NCBI GenBank assembly: GCA_003480425.1
Contig: QUJA01000058.1
Location: 1-13,341, forward strand
Reading direction: 5' to 3'
From: Firmicutes bacterium AM31-12AC
GTDB taxonomy: Bacteria > Bacillota > Clostridia > Lachnospirales > Lachnospiraceae
DNA: 13,341 nucleotides
The notes beneath the pieces were generated by a model. The model saw only the letters and a list, made by a program, of their open reading frames with translations, made no database searches and was not told where the DNA came from. Of this stretch, positions 1 to 6,922 are shown one piece after another; position 1 is the stretch's first letter, and each line of letters opens with the position of its first letter. The position numbers were made by a program, and so were the translations under genes.

Positions 1-1
1 T

Positions 2-106
2 TTATTACGTCATAAAACAAGGAAAGATTATTTCACTGTTGGTGTTCCATTAATAATGGTAATGCAAGTAGTGGTGATTTTTTACGCAATGAATGCAGGA
101 TGGTAA
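2..106 (+). CDS. DUF1294-family membrane protein, C-terminal end only
   Basis: An open frame enters from the left edge and gives 34 residues before TAA. The piece begins with LLRHKTRKDYF and then runs into a hydrophobic helix (VGVPLIMVMQVVVIFYAM). A basic HKT(R/K)K loop followed by a membrane helix is the hallmark of the end of DUF1294 proteins, small multi-helix membrane proteins of unknown function. The frame carries no start inside the window, so it is partial at 5'. A paralogous DUF1294-like gene begins near the right edge. Family assignment rests on this short motif and is moderately sure; function is unknown. Confidence 0.6.
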   Translation, partial: LLRHKTRKDYFTVGVPLIMVMQVVVIFYAMNAGW

Positions 107-170
107 CATTTCGTATTTGCTGAAGGTACATGAAAGTGTTTTCCTGTTAAATAATGGAATTACCTCTCTT

Positions 171-229
171 TTAATAATAAAATAAAAACGCAGAAAAAGC
201 GAGTTTTCGTGAAATAGTTTTTCCTGCGT
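171..229 (-). terminator. Intrinsic terminator of the diguanylate cyclase gene (repeat copy A)
   Basis: On the minus strand, ACGCAG (229-224) pairs with CTGCGT (193-188), with A-rich/T-rich arms extending the stem and a TTTCACGAAA apex. It is followed by a TTTTTATTTTATT tract. It starts 12 nt after the stop of the minus-strand GGDEF gene. A near-copy sits upstream of the same gene at 1769-1832. Confidence 0.75.
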
Positions 230-241
230 GAACAACCAGCA

Positions 242-1660
242 CTATCGTCCACCGTTTTCGTTATAAAAGCGTTCTTTACTTTCATACATTCTCTTATCTG
301 CGGCTTTTGAAACCTCATACACACTATTCCAATTTCTCTCTGTACTGAAAACCCATCCGTATGAGACACTCATTGAATCCACAAATTCACCGCTCCAATT
401 TGCCACATGAACATCAAAACTATGTCTTATATCTTCAAACTGCTCTGTCTTCTCTGTAATGATAACAACAAACTCATCACCGCCGACTCTATATATCTTC
501 CCATATTCATTAAAGCTGTTCTTCATGCAATCTGCCGCTGCACATATAAGTTCATCACCTGCCGCATGTCCATAAGAATCATTCGCCCGTTTCAATCCGT
601 TCAAATCCATGGACATATATATCCACGAATCACTAAGCTTAAGCAGATTTATATCATTCTCGTATGCTCGCCTATTAAAACATCTGGTAAGTTCGTCTGT
701 ATTTGACGTATATATCAATTTCTCTTTTTCTAATCTTTCTTTTAAAATTTTCGAAAACATATATGTTATACAACATGATGCTAATACCAGATATGCACCT
801 ACTATAAAAATTGCCATGATACTTCCTTGCAAATAAAATGCGTCCTCTACTGTTACAACAACAATATATTTATCATCCTGCCGCACCATACATCTACAAC
901 GTTTTCCGTCCACTCTAATATGGGTTGCGCTTGCATCATCAACACAGAGATTATCCAATGACATTCCAATTTCATCCAGCTTTTTTCCAATTTTATTGCT
1001 GTCTGTTGCACCCTTGATAACCTGAGTATCCTCATCCGCAACAACAATTTCCATACCTTTATATACCGGCATTCCAGCCACTACACTAGAAACTGCATTC
1101 TGCTTCATCTCTTTAAGAAGTCGCTTTGGCTCAATCCCAACCTGGATCATCTTCGTTCCATCCTCATTCCAGGTAATTGCATACATCATTTCCTTACTTT
1201 CAGAAGTATTCGGAGTAACATCCTGGCACATTGTCAACGATTTATTCTCCAACATCGGCTTAAAATATCCTATCTGTGCTCCGGAATTAAAGCTATAACC
1301 GAAATACTTTGGCAGCGAACCGCTATAAATATATCCCTGCTCATTAAACAAATGTATCTCATCAATCGCCATCAACTTTGCAATTTTCTGCAACTCATCA
1401 ACATCATATTCAACTTCCGGCTTGGCATCGATAATATAAGACACCGCCTCAGCTCTTACAATATAATCATCCTTCAACGATTCGATAAGCTCTGCCTTAC
1501 TTTTATCATTTTTATCAAGCACAGTAATCACACGATCAAGAAGCACCTTCGATGTTCTATACGCATTCTTATCATTAACATATTTCAAAATATTTTCTTC
1601 AAGTAATAACGCAATAACAATTATTGCTATAGATAAAATTACAACTTTTCTCTTCTTCAT
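242..1660 (-). CDS. Membrane-anchored diguanylate cyclase (sensor-GGDEF)
   Basis: Predicted to make c-di-GMP from two GTP at the membrane. The start at 1660 gives 472 residues. The open frame extends further upstream, but through a terminator hairpin, and has no plausible ribosome site there. The site before 1660 (AAGAAAG, with GGAG further back) is weak. Residues about 5-24 form a membrane helix, about 30-275 an extracellular Cache-like sensor of unrecognised specificity, and about 279-303 a second helix. The catalytic domain follows: DELT, then GGDEF at residues 393-397, the active motif intact. The inhibitory RxxD motif expected just before it is replaced by NEYG, so product feedback at the usual I-site is unlikely. 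No EAL domain is present. The gene diverges from a cyclic-dinucleotide riboswitch that governs a histidine kinase, which suggests a local signalling circuit. A cGAMP-type (Hypr) product cannot be excluded, but Hypr activity is known mainly from Geobacter-like proteins. The GGDEF call is firm; sensor class is inference. Confidence 0.92.
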   Translation of the reverse strand: MKKRKVVILSIAIIVIALLLEENILKYVNDKNAYRTSKVLLDRVITVLDKNDKSKAELIESLKDDYIVRAEAVSYIIDAKPEVEYDVDELQKIAKLMAIDEIHLFNEQGYIYSGSLPKYFGYSFNSGAQIGYFKPMLENKSLTMCQDVTPNTSESKEMMYAITWNEDGTKMIQVGIEPKRLLKEMKQNAVSSVVAGMPVYKGMEIVVADEDTQVIKGATDSNKIGKKLDEIGMSLDNLCVDDASATHIRVDGKRCRCMVRQDDKYIVVVTVEDAFYLQGSIMAIFIVGAYLVLASCCITYMFSKILKERLEKEKLIYTSNTDELTRCFNRRAYENDINLLKLSDSWIYMSMDLNGLKRANDSYGHAAGDELICAAADCMKNSFNEYGKIYRVGGDEFVVIITEKTEQFEDIRHSFDVHVANWSGEFVDSMSVSYGWVFSTERNWNSVYEVSKAADKRMYESKERFYNENGGR

Positions 1661-1768
1661 ACTTTCTTTTTTATTGTGTTCTCCATAATGTAATTTTCCT
1701 CGCTTTTTCAATTCCATTTTGTAGATTTGATCAGGTGTAAAAAAAGTTTCAAAAGGAAATGTATTATT

Positions 1769-1832
1769 TTTAGTATAAAATAAAAACGCAGAAGAAGTGG
1801 TTCCTTTTCGTGAAAGAAGGCTTTTTCTGCGT
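1769..1832 (-). terminator. Second copy (B) of the same minus-strand terminator, upstream of the GGDEF gene
   Basis: ACGCAGAAAAAG (1832-1821) pairs with CTTCTTCTGCGT (1797-1786), with the apex GAA/TTTC around the same CACGAAAA loop as copy A. It is followed on the minus strand by TTTTTATTTTATA. It resembles copy A at 171-229 along about 60 nt, including the loop. It lies about 125 nt upstream of the GGDEF start, so it is either the terminator of a lost upstream gene or a leader attenuator. Confidence 0.65.
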
Positions 1833-1903
1833 GAATAAATCGTATGAAATTTTATGAAAGGAAGAAGATATATAATAAGCAATAAGACAAGACCGATTTG
1901 TAA

Positions 1904-1932
1904 TAGACTTACTTCAAGAAAAAATGTATAAT
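1904..1932 (+). promoter_or_regulatory. Sigma-A-type promoter for the riboswitch-histidine kinase transcript
   Basis: TAGACT (1904-1909, four of six matches to TTGACA), then exactly 17 bp, then a perfect TATAAT (1927-1932). Transcription would begin near 1939, eight bases before the first paired base of the riboswitch. No other equally good promoter is seen in this gap. Confidence 0.75.
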
Positions 1933-1946
1933 AAGAGAAAAAGATT

Positions 1947-2015
1947 CGTTAGCAAATCAGCCGAAAGTCTGAGACACAAAGTATAAGAGTTGCAAAATAG
2001 CAGCCAGTTACAACG
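1947..2015 (+). ncRNA. GEMM-I cyclic-dinucleotide riboswitch aptamer (c-di-GMP-I type, A20 variant)
   Basis: The core matches the GEMM-I fold position by position. P1 is CGTT (1947-1950) with AACG (2012-2015). The conserved AGCAAA (1951-1956) follows. P1b is TCAGCC/GTCTGA closed by a GAAA tetraloop (1963-1966), the same length as in the Vibrio Vc2 aptamer. Then comes GACACAAAG (1973-1981), which contains the A (1978) that intercalates between the ligand bases, and finally CCAGTTAC with the ligand-pairing C (2011). P2 is short: GTTGC (1989-1993) with GCAGC (2000-2004). By alignment to Vc2 numbering (from memory), position 20 is A1951 instead of the common G, a change associated with relaxed or cGAMP-preferring recognition. 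A terminator follows at once, so control is likely by transcription termination. Which state the ligand favours cannot be read with certainty. Confidence 0.85.
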
Positions 2016-2021
2016 TTTAGG

Positions 2022-2052
2022 ATGCATTGTCTGAAAAGGCAATGCGTTTTTT
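2022..2052 (+). terminator. Intrinsic terminator, expression platform of the riboswitch
   Basis: GCATTGTC (2024-2031), loop TGAAAA, then GGCAATGC (2038-2045), followed by G and six T (2047-2052). It lies six nt beyond P1 and before the kinase ribosome site. ACAA (2010-2013), on the 3' side of P1, could instead pair with TTGT (2027-2030). A ligand that stabilises P1 would then favour termination (an off switch); that direction is inference. Confidence 0.85.
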
Positions 2053-2110
2053 GTTTCAGAATATTGATTGGGGACAGGCAGCTAATAATTATAAATTGGG
2101 GAAAAGTGAT

Positions 2111-4660
2111 ATGAAAGAAAATAGAGATGATATAAAAAGTCAATTGTATTACATGGATGAAATCCTTCATAAGATTTCTTCTATGAGTCAGGCAGAGAAT
2201 GAAAAACAACTGGATAATATGACATTATCTATGCTGAAGAGCATTGGAAAATATACAGCAGCAGACAGAGCGTATGTTTTTGAATGGAGTTCAGAAAAAA
2301 AGGAAAGTTTTAAAAATACATTTGAATGGTGTGCCGCAGGAATCGAACCACAGATACAGAATCTGCAGGAAGTTCCTGTCTGCCTGATGCAGAACTGGGT
2401 AGAAACATTTATCCAGAAGAAAAATATCATCATTTATGATCTGGAAGAAATCGCAAAAGAAACTCCACAGGAATATGAAATTTTAAAGCCTCAGAATATT
2501 CATTCCCTGATTGCTATGCCGATTTATACAAATCATAAATTTATCGGATTTATCGGATTGGATAACCCGAATCTGAATCAGGATAGGATGTCCATGAATC
2601 TGTTATCTGATGTGGGATGCCATCTGGGAAGTGTTCGTGAAAACCTGAGAATGATGAAGGAACTGATGATAAAGAACAGGATTTTGTCAGGACTGAGCCG
2701 TGATTATACGACAGCTTTTGTTTTAAATCTGGATACGGATGAGTATGAGTTTGTATTTAATCAGAAGACAAATCATGCCCAGAAACATGAAGAGCTCAGA
2801 GCATTTTCAGATTATGTGGATGCATATGCTTCTACATTTGCACTTCCGGAATTTCGTGATGTAATGCGTCGGGAACTGGACCGTAACGAGATTAAAAAGC
2901 ATTTTGAAACAGAAGACGAATATCATTTCTCTTTTGAGACGTCACCAAATGCAGCAGGGCTGTCCTGTTTTCAGGCACATATTGTAAAAGAGTACGAGGA
3001 AGGCAGCCATTTTGCGTTCCTTGGTTTCCGAAGTATAGATGAGATCGTACAGAAAGAGCGTTTTTATAAAGATTCTTTGCAAAAAGTAAATCAGGCACTT
3101 AAGCATCAGCTGGACATGATCACATCTGCACTGCCGGGTGGTGTGAAAATCAGCAATGATGATCCGGAATATTCTTTTAAGTATGTTTCAGAGCATTTTG
3201 CACAGATGCTGGGATATGATACTCCGGAGGAATTGATGGAAGCTTCTGGAGGGACGATTGTTGACCTGGCGCATCCGGACGATCTGGAACAGGGAATTGC
3301 ACAGGCGTTGGAGCAGTATAGTAAAGCGGATCATTATGAAATCACATATCGAATGAGATGCAAAAATGGATCTTGGAAATATATTGAGGACAGGGGACAC
3401 AAAATCCGCAAACCGGATGGAGTAATCGAACACTGGAATCTGATTCTGGATAAAAATGAACTGGTGGAAAAAACCATTGCCCTGGAAAGCGAGAAAAAAG
3501 CAAACCAGAGTAAATCGGATTTTCTTTCCAGAATGTCCCATGATATGCGGACACCATTGAATGGAATTATCGGACTTATGGATATCTGCATGAAGCACCC
3601 GGAGGACAGAATATTGGTGGATTCCAGTCGTCTTAAGGCAAGAGTAGCGGCAGACCATCTGTTGTCGCTGATCAATGACACGCTGGAACTGAGTAAACTG
3701 GAAAATGAAGAGGTAAAACTGGCTAAAGAAGATTTTTATCTGCCGGAGCTGCTTCATGAGGTGGAAACCATTGCACAGATGAGGGCAGATGAAGAGTGTA
3801 TTACGATTCATTTTATGGATGCTCCTTATTCGATTCCATATCCGAATCTTATCGGAAGTTCCCTGCATGTAAAACAGATATTTTTAAATTTGATCACAAA
3901 CAGTATTAAATACAACCATAAAAATGGAACTGTGGATTGCTACTTGAAAGAAGAGAAGGAATCCGATGAAAGAGTGCTGGTAGATGTGACTATAAAAGAT
4001 ACGGGAATCGGAATGTCAGAGGATTTCCTGAAGAATATATTTCGTCCATTTGTTCAGGCTGATCAGGGAGCAAGATCGCAGTATAAAGGTACTGGACTAG
4101 GCATGGCGATTGTAAAGGAACTGCTTGATCGCATGGGTGGAACCATTCAGATTGACAGTGTGGAAAATCAGGGCACTACCATACATGTGGTCATACCTTT
4201 TGAAATAGCAGAAGAACCTGCAGCTGTACAGGAAATGTCTGAGTTACCAAAGGAAAACCTGTCCGGGTGCCGTATTCTATTGGCAGAGGATAACGAGCTC
4301 AACAGGGAAATTGCGGCATTCCTTCTGAAAGATGAGGGGATTTCCGTCACAGAGGCGGAAGATGGACAGCAGGCAGTGGAATGTTTCCTAAAAATGCCGG
4401 AAGGATATTACGATGCGGTTCTAATGGATATCATGATGCCTGTGATGGACGGATATCAGGCAGCTAGGGCGATTCGTGGCAGTGGAAAGAAAGATGCAGA
4501 AATGATTCCAATCGTTGCCATAACAGCCAATGCTTTTGCTGAAGATAAAAGAAAGACGATGGAGGCAGGGATGGATGCGCACTTGTCAAAACCTTTAAAT
4601 GTACAGGAACTGATGGATACAATCCGAAAATTCTGTGCTGGTAAGCAGATATGTCAGTGA
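2111..4660 (+). CDS. Soluble hybrid histidine kinase (GAF-PAS-HisKA-HATPase-REC)
   Basis: Predicted cytoplasmic sensor kinase that autophosphorylates on His and passes phosphate to its own receiver. The ATG at 2111 follows GGGGA at good distance and gives 849 residues. The frame also opens from a TTG at 2027, but that lies in the terminator stem and cannot be the start. Residues about 37-180 are GAF-like, about 190-335 a degenerate PAS-like region, and about 340-455 a PAS fold. HisKA carries the H-box SHDMRTPLNG with His477. The ATPase domain has the N-box (Asn593/597), DTGIG, and GTGLGMAIVKELL. The receiver (about 720-840) has Glu726/Asp727, phosphoacceptor Asp773 and Lys827. All catalytic residues are present and no membrane helix is seen. 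There is no separate response regulator or output domain nearby, so the phosphorelay partner is unknown. It is the first gene behind the riboswitch, and a second sensor gene follows after 30 bp. Confidence 0.93.
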   Translation: MKENRDDIKSQLYYMDEILHKISSMSQAENEKQLDNMTLSMLKSIGKYTAADRAYVFEWSSEKKESFKNTFEWCAAGIEPQIQNLQEVPVCLMQNWVETFIQKKNIIIYDLEEIAKETPQEYEILKPQNIHSLIAMPIYTNHKFIGFIGLDNPNLNQDRMSMNLLSDVGCHLGSVRENLRMMKELMIKNRILSGLSRDYTTAFVLNLDTDEYEFVFNQKTNHAQKHEELRAFSDYVDAYASTFALPEFRDVMRRELDRNEIKKHFETEDEYHFSFETSPNAAGLSCFQAHIVKEYEEGSHFAFLGFRSIDEIVQKERFYKDSLQKVNQALKHQLDMITSALPGGVKISNDDPEYSFKYVSEHFAQMLGYDTPEELMEASGGTIVDLAHPDDLEQGIAQALEQYSKADHYEITYRMRCKNGSWKYIEDRGHKIRKPDGVIEHWNLILDKNELVEKTIALESEKKANQSKSDFLSRMSHDMRTPLNGIIGLMDICMKHPEDRILVDSSRLKARVAADHLLSLINDTLELSKLENEEVKLAKEDFYLPELLHEVETIAQMRADEECITIHFMDAPYSIPYPNLIGSSLHVKQIFLNLITNSIKYNHKNGTVDCYLKEEKESDERVLVDVTIKDTGIGMSEDFLKNIFRPFVQADQGARSQYKGTGLGMAIVKELLDRMGGTIQIDSVENQGTTIHVVIPFEIAEEPAAVQEMSELPKENLSGCRILLAEDNELNREIAAFLLKDEGISVTEAEDGQQAVECFLKMPEGYYDAVLMDIMMPVMDGYQAARAIRGSGKKDAEMIPIVAITANAFAEDKRKTMEAGMDAHLSKPLNVQELMDTIRKFCAGKQICQ

Positions 4661-4690
4661 CCGGGAAGAGAATAACAGAGGGATAGCAGA

Positions 4691-5170
4691 ATGAAAAAAG
4701 ACAGCGAACTATATAAAAAGATAAGAGTACATTGCTATATTGTTGGATTGATTGCTTTTCTGACAGCATTGATTGTTGGCGTTTTTCTGCTTCATAATTT
4801 GGAAAAGGATGAAAAGACAACCGGAAAATATATGGCGCAGATTACTGAGAAAAGAGTCAGGGCAAGACTGGATCAGTATAGCATGCTTTCTGCTCTTTTG
4901 GAAAATTATATCAGTGCAGGAGAGAATCTGGATGAGAATACATTTTCTGAACTGGCAGAAAAGATTCCTAATGAAGATGGAGTGATAAAGGCATTTGAAC
5001 TGGCACCTGAAGGGATTGTTACAGACATTTATCCGAAACAGGGAAATGAGGGGGCTTTTGGACTGGATATGCTGCAGGAACATGAACGGAAAAAGGATGC
5101 AATTTTGGCAAGGGGTAGCGGGAAATCAACCTCCGACAATTATGATACCTTAATTATATCAGATATATGA
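4691..5170 (+). pseudogene. CHASE-domain membrane sensor, 3'-truncated
   Basis: A frame of 159 residues starts with ATG preceded by GAGGGA, 30 bp after the kinase stop, so it is probably in the riboswitch-controlled operon. Residues about 12-35 form a membrane helix. The extracellular part has clear CHASE features: VIKAFELAPEGIVTDIYP, then NEGAFGLDML and KKDAILARGSGK. CHASE domains run about 180-200 residues, end in a second membrane helix and precede a kinase or GGDEF output. Here homology stops at about residue 155 (around 5160) and the frame ends with ISDI. No second helix and no output domain remain. The break adjoins a structured non-coding block (5176-5350). If still translated, it would make a one-helix anchored stub. 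The original output domain cannot be told. Confidence 0.8.
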
Positions 5171-5175
5171 TTTTA

Positions 5176-5350
5176 CGACCACTTTTTCAGTGGCGTCCTT
5201 TAGGTGGTGAGTAATAGCAAATTTGTCTCAGTGGGAGTCCAATCTCCGACTGAGATAAACGCCCCGCGAGGATGCGCAGTGATTCTGATAGGAATATGTC
5301 AGCTTCGCTGACCAGAATCACGCGCCAAGTCTCACGGACGTTCGACTTGA
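5176..5350. other. Compact structured non-coding block between two broken genes (possible mobile-element remnant)
   Basis: The stretch is richer in G+C than its surroundings and is packed with hairpins. CCACT/AGTGG lies at 5179-5192. TCTCAGT/ACTGAGA lies at 5225-5255 with an inner GGGAG/CTCC pairing. A long composite stem pairs GTGATTCTG (5279-5287) with CAGAATCAC (5313-5321) and encloses GTCAGC-TTC-GCTGAC (5298-5312). Outer GCGC/GCGC pairs may extend it. ATTTTA occurs just outside both ends (5170-5175 and 5351-5356), which may be a target duplication or chance. I recognise no protein in it. The form could be the end of an IS200/IS605-type element with its guide-like RNA, or a MITE. No transposase or TnpB is present, and terminal inverted repeats are not evident. 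Confidence 0.45.
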
Positions 5351-5384
5351 ATTTTATATTGTGCACAGAAAGGAAAAATTGTAG

Positions 5385-5871
5385 ATGGGAAACGAATTCA
5401 CAAATAAGATTTTGAAACTTGCTCTGCCCATTACAGCACAACAATTTATGTTAGCACTTGTAAGTGCATGCGATACTTTTATGTTGGGTATTAAGATATG
5501 TATTCATAATTTCCATTCTCTTTCTGCTTGCAGCATTCTTTATTCCTGAAACGCTCATGCGACTGTTTACAAACGATACTATACTGATTGATTATGGTAT
5601 TAAGTATTTGAAAGTGATTGGATTATCCTATAACTTTTCAGGAGTTCTGCAGGTTTTGCAGGGAATCTTGAAAAATTGTGGTTATGCAGGTAGATGTACC
5701 ATGTGGTGCTTTGCAGTTCCACTGGGATGTATCGCAGCATTTGTATTTAAATTGCCGGTAATGATGGTGTATTTTGTCTTAAATCTGGATGAACTGGTAA
5801 AACTTCCGGCAGTATTTAAATATTATAAACAATATAAATGGTTAAAAAATTTAACAGAAATGGAGAATTAA
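5385..5871 (+). pseudogene. MATE-family efflux transporter, internally deleted and frameshifted
   Basis: MATE proteins are multidrug or metabolite antiporters of about 450 residues with 12 helices. An ATG after AGAAAGGA opens typical MATE N-terminal sequence (KILKLALPITAQQFMLAL, then SACDTFMLG). That frame stops at 5549 after 54 residues. From about 5493 the next frame carries MATE C-terminal sequence: FLLAAFFIPETLMRLFTND, then a GLSYNFSGVLQVLQGILKNCG segment, then VPLG..AFVFKLPV, ending at 5871. Only about the first 35 and last 130 residues remain, and the last part also looks shortened after NCGYAG, where a helix is usually longer. The deletion joins the two ends out of frame. It is not functional as a transporter. 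The upstream side abuts the structured block at 5176-5350. Confidence 0.82.
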
Positions 5872-5874
5872 ATT

Positions 5875-6132
5875 ATGGATATGAAAAAAAGAAGAGATAT
5901 GCAGCTTGCTTACATTTCAGATGAAGCGGTTATGGAAGAACAGAGGATAGGTAGAAAAATTCTGCAAAAACTTAATTTTGCAGATCGGTCGGATTTTGAT
6001 GGGATTGCAGAAATAGTAAAAGAACTTTTGGGAAAATCGGAAGGTGCATGGATTAACCCACCTTTTTACTGCGATTATGGTTCGCATATAGAAGTAGGTA
6101 AAAATTTCTTTGCAAAATATAACAGTTATTAA
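5875..6132 (+). pseudogene. Sugar O-acetyltransferase (maltose/galactoside type), N-terminal fragment
   Basis: The frame of 85 residues starts 3 bp after the MATE remnant, with GGAG inside the end of that remnant. It matches the start of the Mac/LacA family, including the helical Mac domain and the entry strand WINPPFYCDYGSHIEVGKNF with FFAKYNSY. Full-length enzymes are about 185-210 residues, with a left-handed hexapeptide-repeat helix that carries the catalytic His. Here the frame stops exactly where that helix should begin, so no acetyl transfer is expected. Downstream sequence does not resume the family in another frame that I can see, so this looks like a deletion and not a point mutation. 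Confidence 0.8.
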
Positions 6133-6178
6133 ATTTCTTAAAACAAGTGAAATCTCAATCGGGATTTAAGGAGGTCAC

Positions 6179-6340
6179 ATGAGTTTTACGATGTTATTGC
6201 TTCTCGCATACATAGTAATGGGTGTGGGAAGTTTTATCGCTTTTAAGCGAAAGCACAAAGCAATTGGTATAGCATTGCTGCTTGTAATAGTGCTTAGTAT
6301 CTTGATTTTGGGATACATGTGGATTCATTCGCCAATGTAA
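6179..6340 (+). CDS. Small two-helix membrane protein (53 residues)
   Basis: The ATG follows a near-perfect AAGGAGG with 4-nt spacing (6168-6174), the strongest ribosome site in this block. The product begins MSFTMLLLLAYIVMGVGSF (helix 1). A short basic loop FKRKHK follows, then helix 2 (IGIALLLVIVLSILILGYMW), ending in HSPM. The basic loop between two helices predicts both ends outside and the loop inside. I do not recognise a family. Its intact frame and strong ribosome site, among broken neighbours, argue that it is a real gene. It could also be the 5' part of a gene family cut elsewhere, but the stop follows a natural-looking tail. Confidence 0.7.
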   Translation: MSFTMLLLLAYIVMGVGSFIAFKRKHKAIGIALLLVIVLSILILGYMWIHSPM

Positions 6341-6390
6341 CAACTTCAAGTTTTTAGAAATGATATAGCTTTGATATGAAAGGAAATCCT

Positions 6391-6897
6391 ATGAGTGGTG
6401 CAATAAAAAAGGCTTTGGAAAATTTGGAAGAAATAGTGCCGGCTGGTGCTGATGGTTCTTATTATCAGGGACAGAAATTGGCTGAAAAAAGATGTCAGGA
6501 AGTAGCCGCATTCCCCGGGATTGATACATTACATAAGTTGTATGCAGTGTTGAGAAAAACGTGGACGGCAGAGACAGCATATCCGTCATGTCAGGCAGAA
6601 TGGGTTTCGACCGATCCTTCCTATGGGCAATGTGCTATTACAGCAATGCTTGTTTATGATATGTTTGGAGGAAGTATTCATCGTATCAGAGTGAACGGAG
6701 GAGGAACACATTATTTCAATAAAATTGATGGATGTTATGTCGATCTTACCCGTGAGCAATTCGATTTATACGATATTCCGATCGTATACGAACCTAATGA
6801 GCAAATGAAAAGAGAGTATTGTGGAAAGAATCCTGACACTAAAGGGCGATACCATCAGTTGCAGAAAAATATTATTCGTTATTTAAAGATTGAATGA
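6391..6897 (+). CDS. YunG-like protein of unknown function
   Basis: The start at 6391 is chosen over an in-frame ATG at 6376 because GAAAGGA lies just before it; this gives 168 residues. The sequence resembles the Bacillus YunG family: LRKTWTAETAYPSC, then DPSYGQCAITAMLVYDMFGG, then GGGTHYFNKIDGCYVDLT. Cys81 at the start of a helix after GQ, His107 and Asp118 are spaced and placed like the Cys-His-Asp triad of papain/transglutaminase-fold enzymes. That is my inference; the family has no function I can name. No signal peptide or membrane helix is visible, so it is likely cytosolic. The next gene starts 25 bp later with its own strong ribosome site, so both are probably cotranscribed. Confidence 0.75.
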   Translation: MSGAIKKALENLEEIVPAGADGSYYQGQKLAEKRCQEVAAFPGIDTLHKLYAVLRKTWTAETAYPSCQAEWVSTDPSYGQCAITAMLVYDMFGGSIHRIRVNGGGTHYFNKIDGCYVDLTREQFDLYDIPIVYEPNEQMKREYCGKNPDTKGRYHQLQKNIIRYLKIE

Positions 6898-6922
6898 AAT
6901 TCAAGGGAACGGAGGCAGTGAA

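Noticed and set aside
1661..1882. 74-residue N-terminal extension of the diguanylate cyclase
   Set aside because: It would be read through terminator copy B, lacks a ribosome site, and would place sequence before the normal first membrane helix.
2027..2110. TTG start giving a 28-residue longer kinase
   Set aside because: It lies in the stem of the intrinsic terminator and has no ribosome site; the ATG at 2111 has GGGGA before it.
3188..3868. 226-codon minus-strand frame opposite the kinase
   Set aside because: Antisense shadow of PAS-HisKA coding sequence with low-complexity composition and no family features.
4464..5083. Minus-strand frames opposite the kinase end and CHASE gene
   Set aside because: Shadows of well-recognised plus-strand domains.
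5176..5350. Group II intron or classical riboswitch
   Set aside because: No domain V-type 34-nt hairpin with its conserved bases, and no known aptamer motif; the flanking genes do not resume across it.
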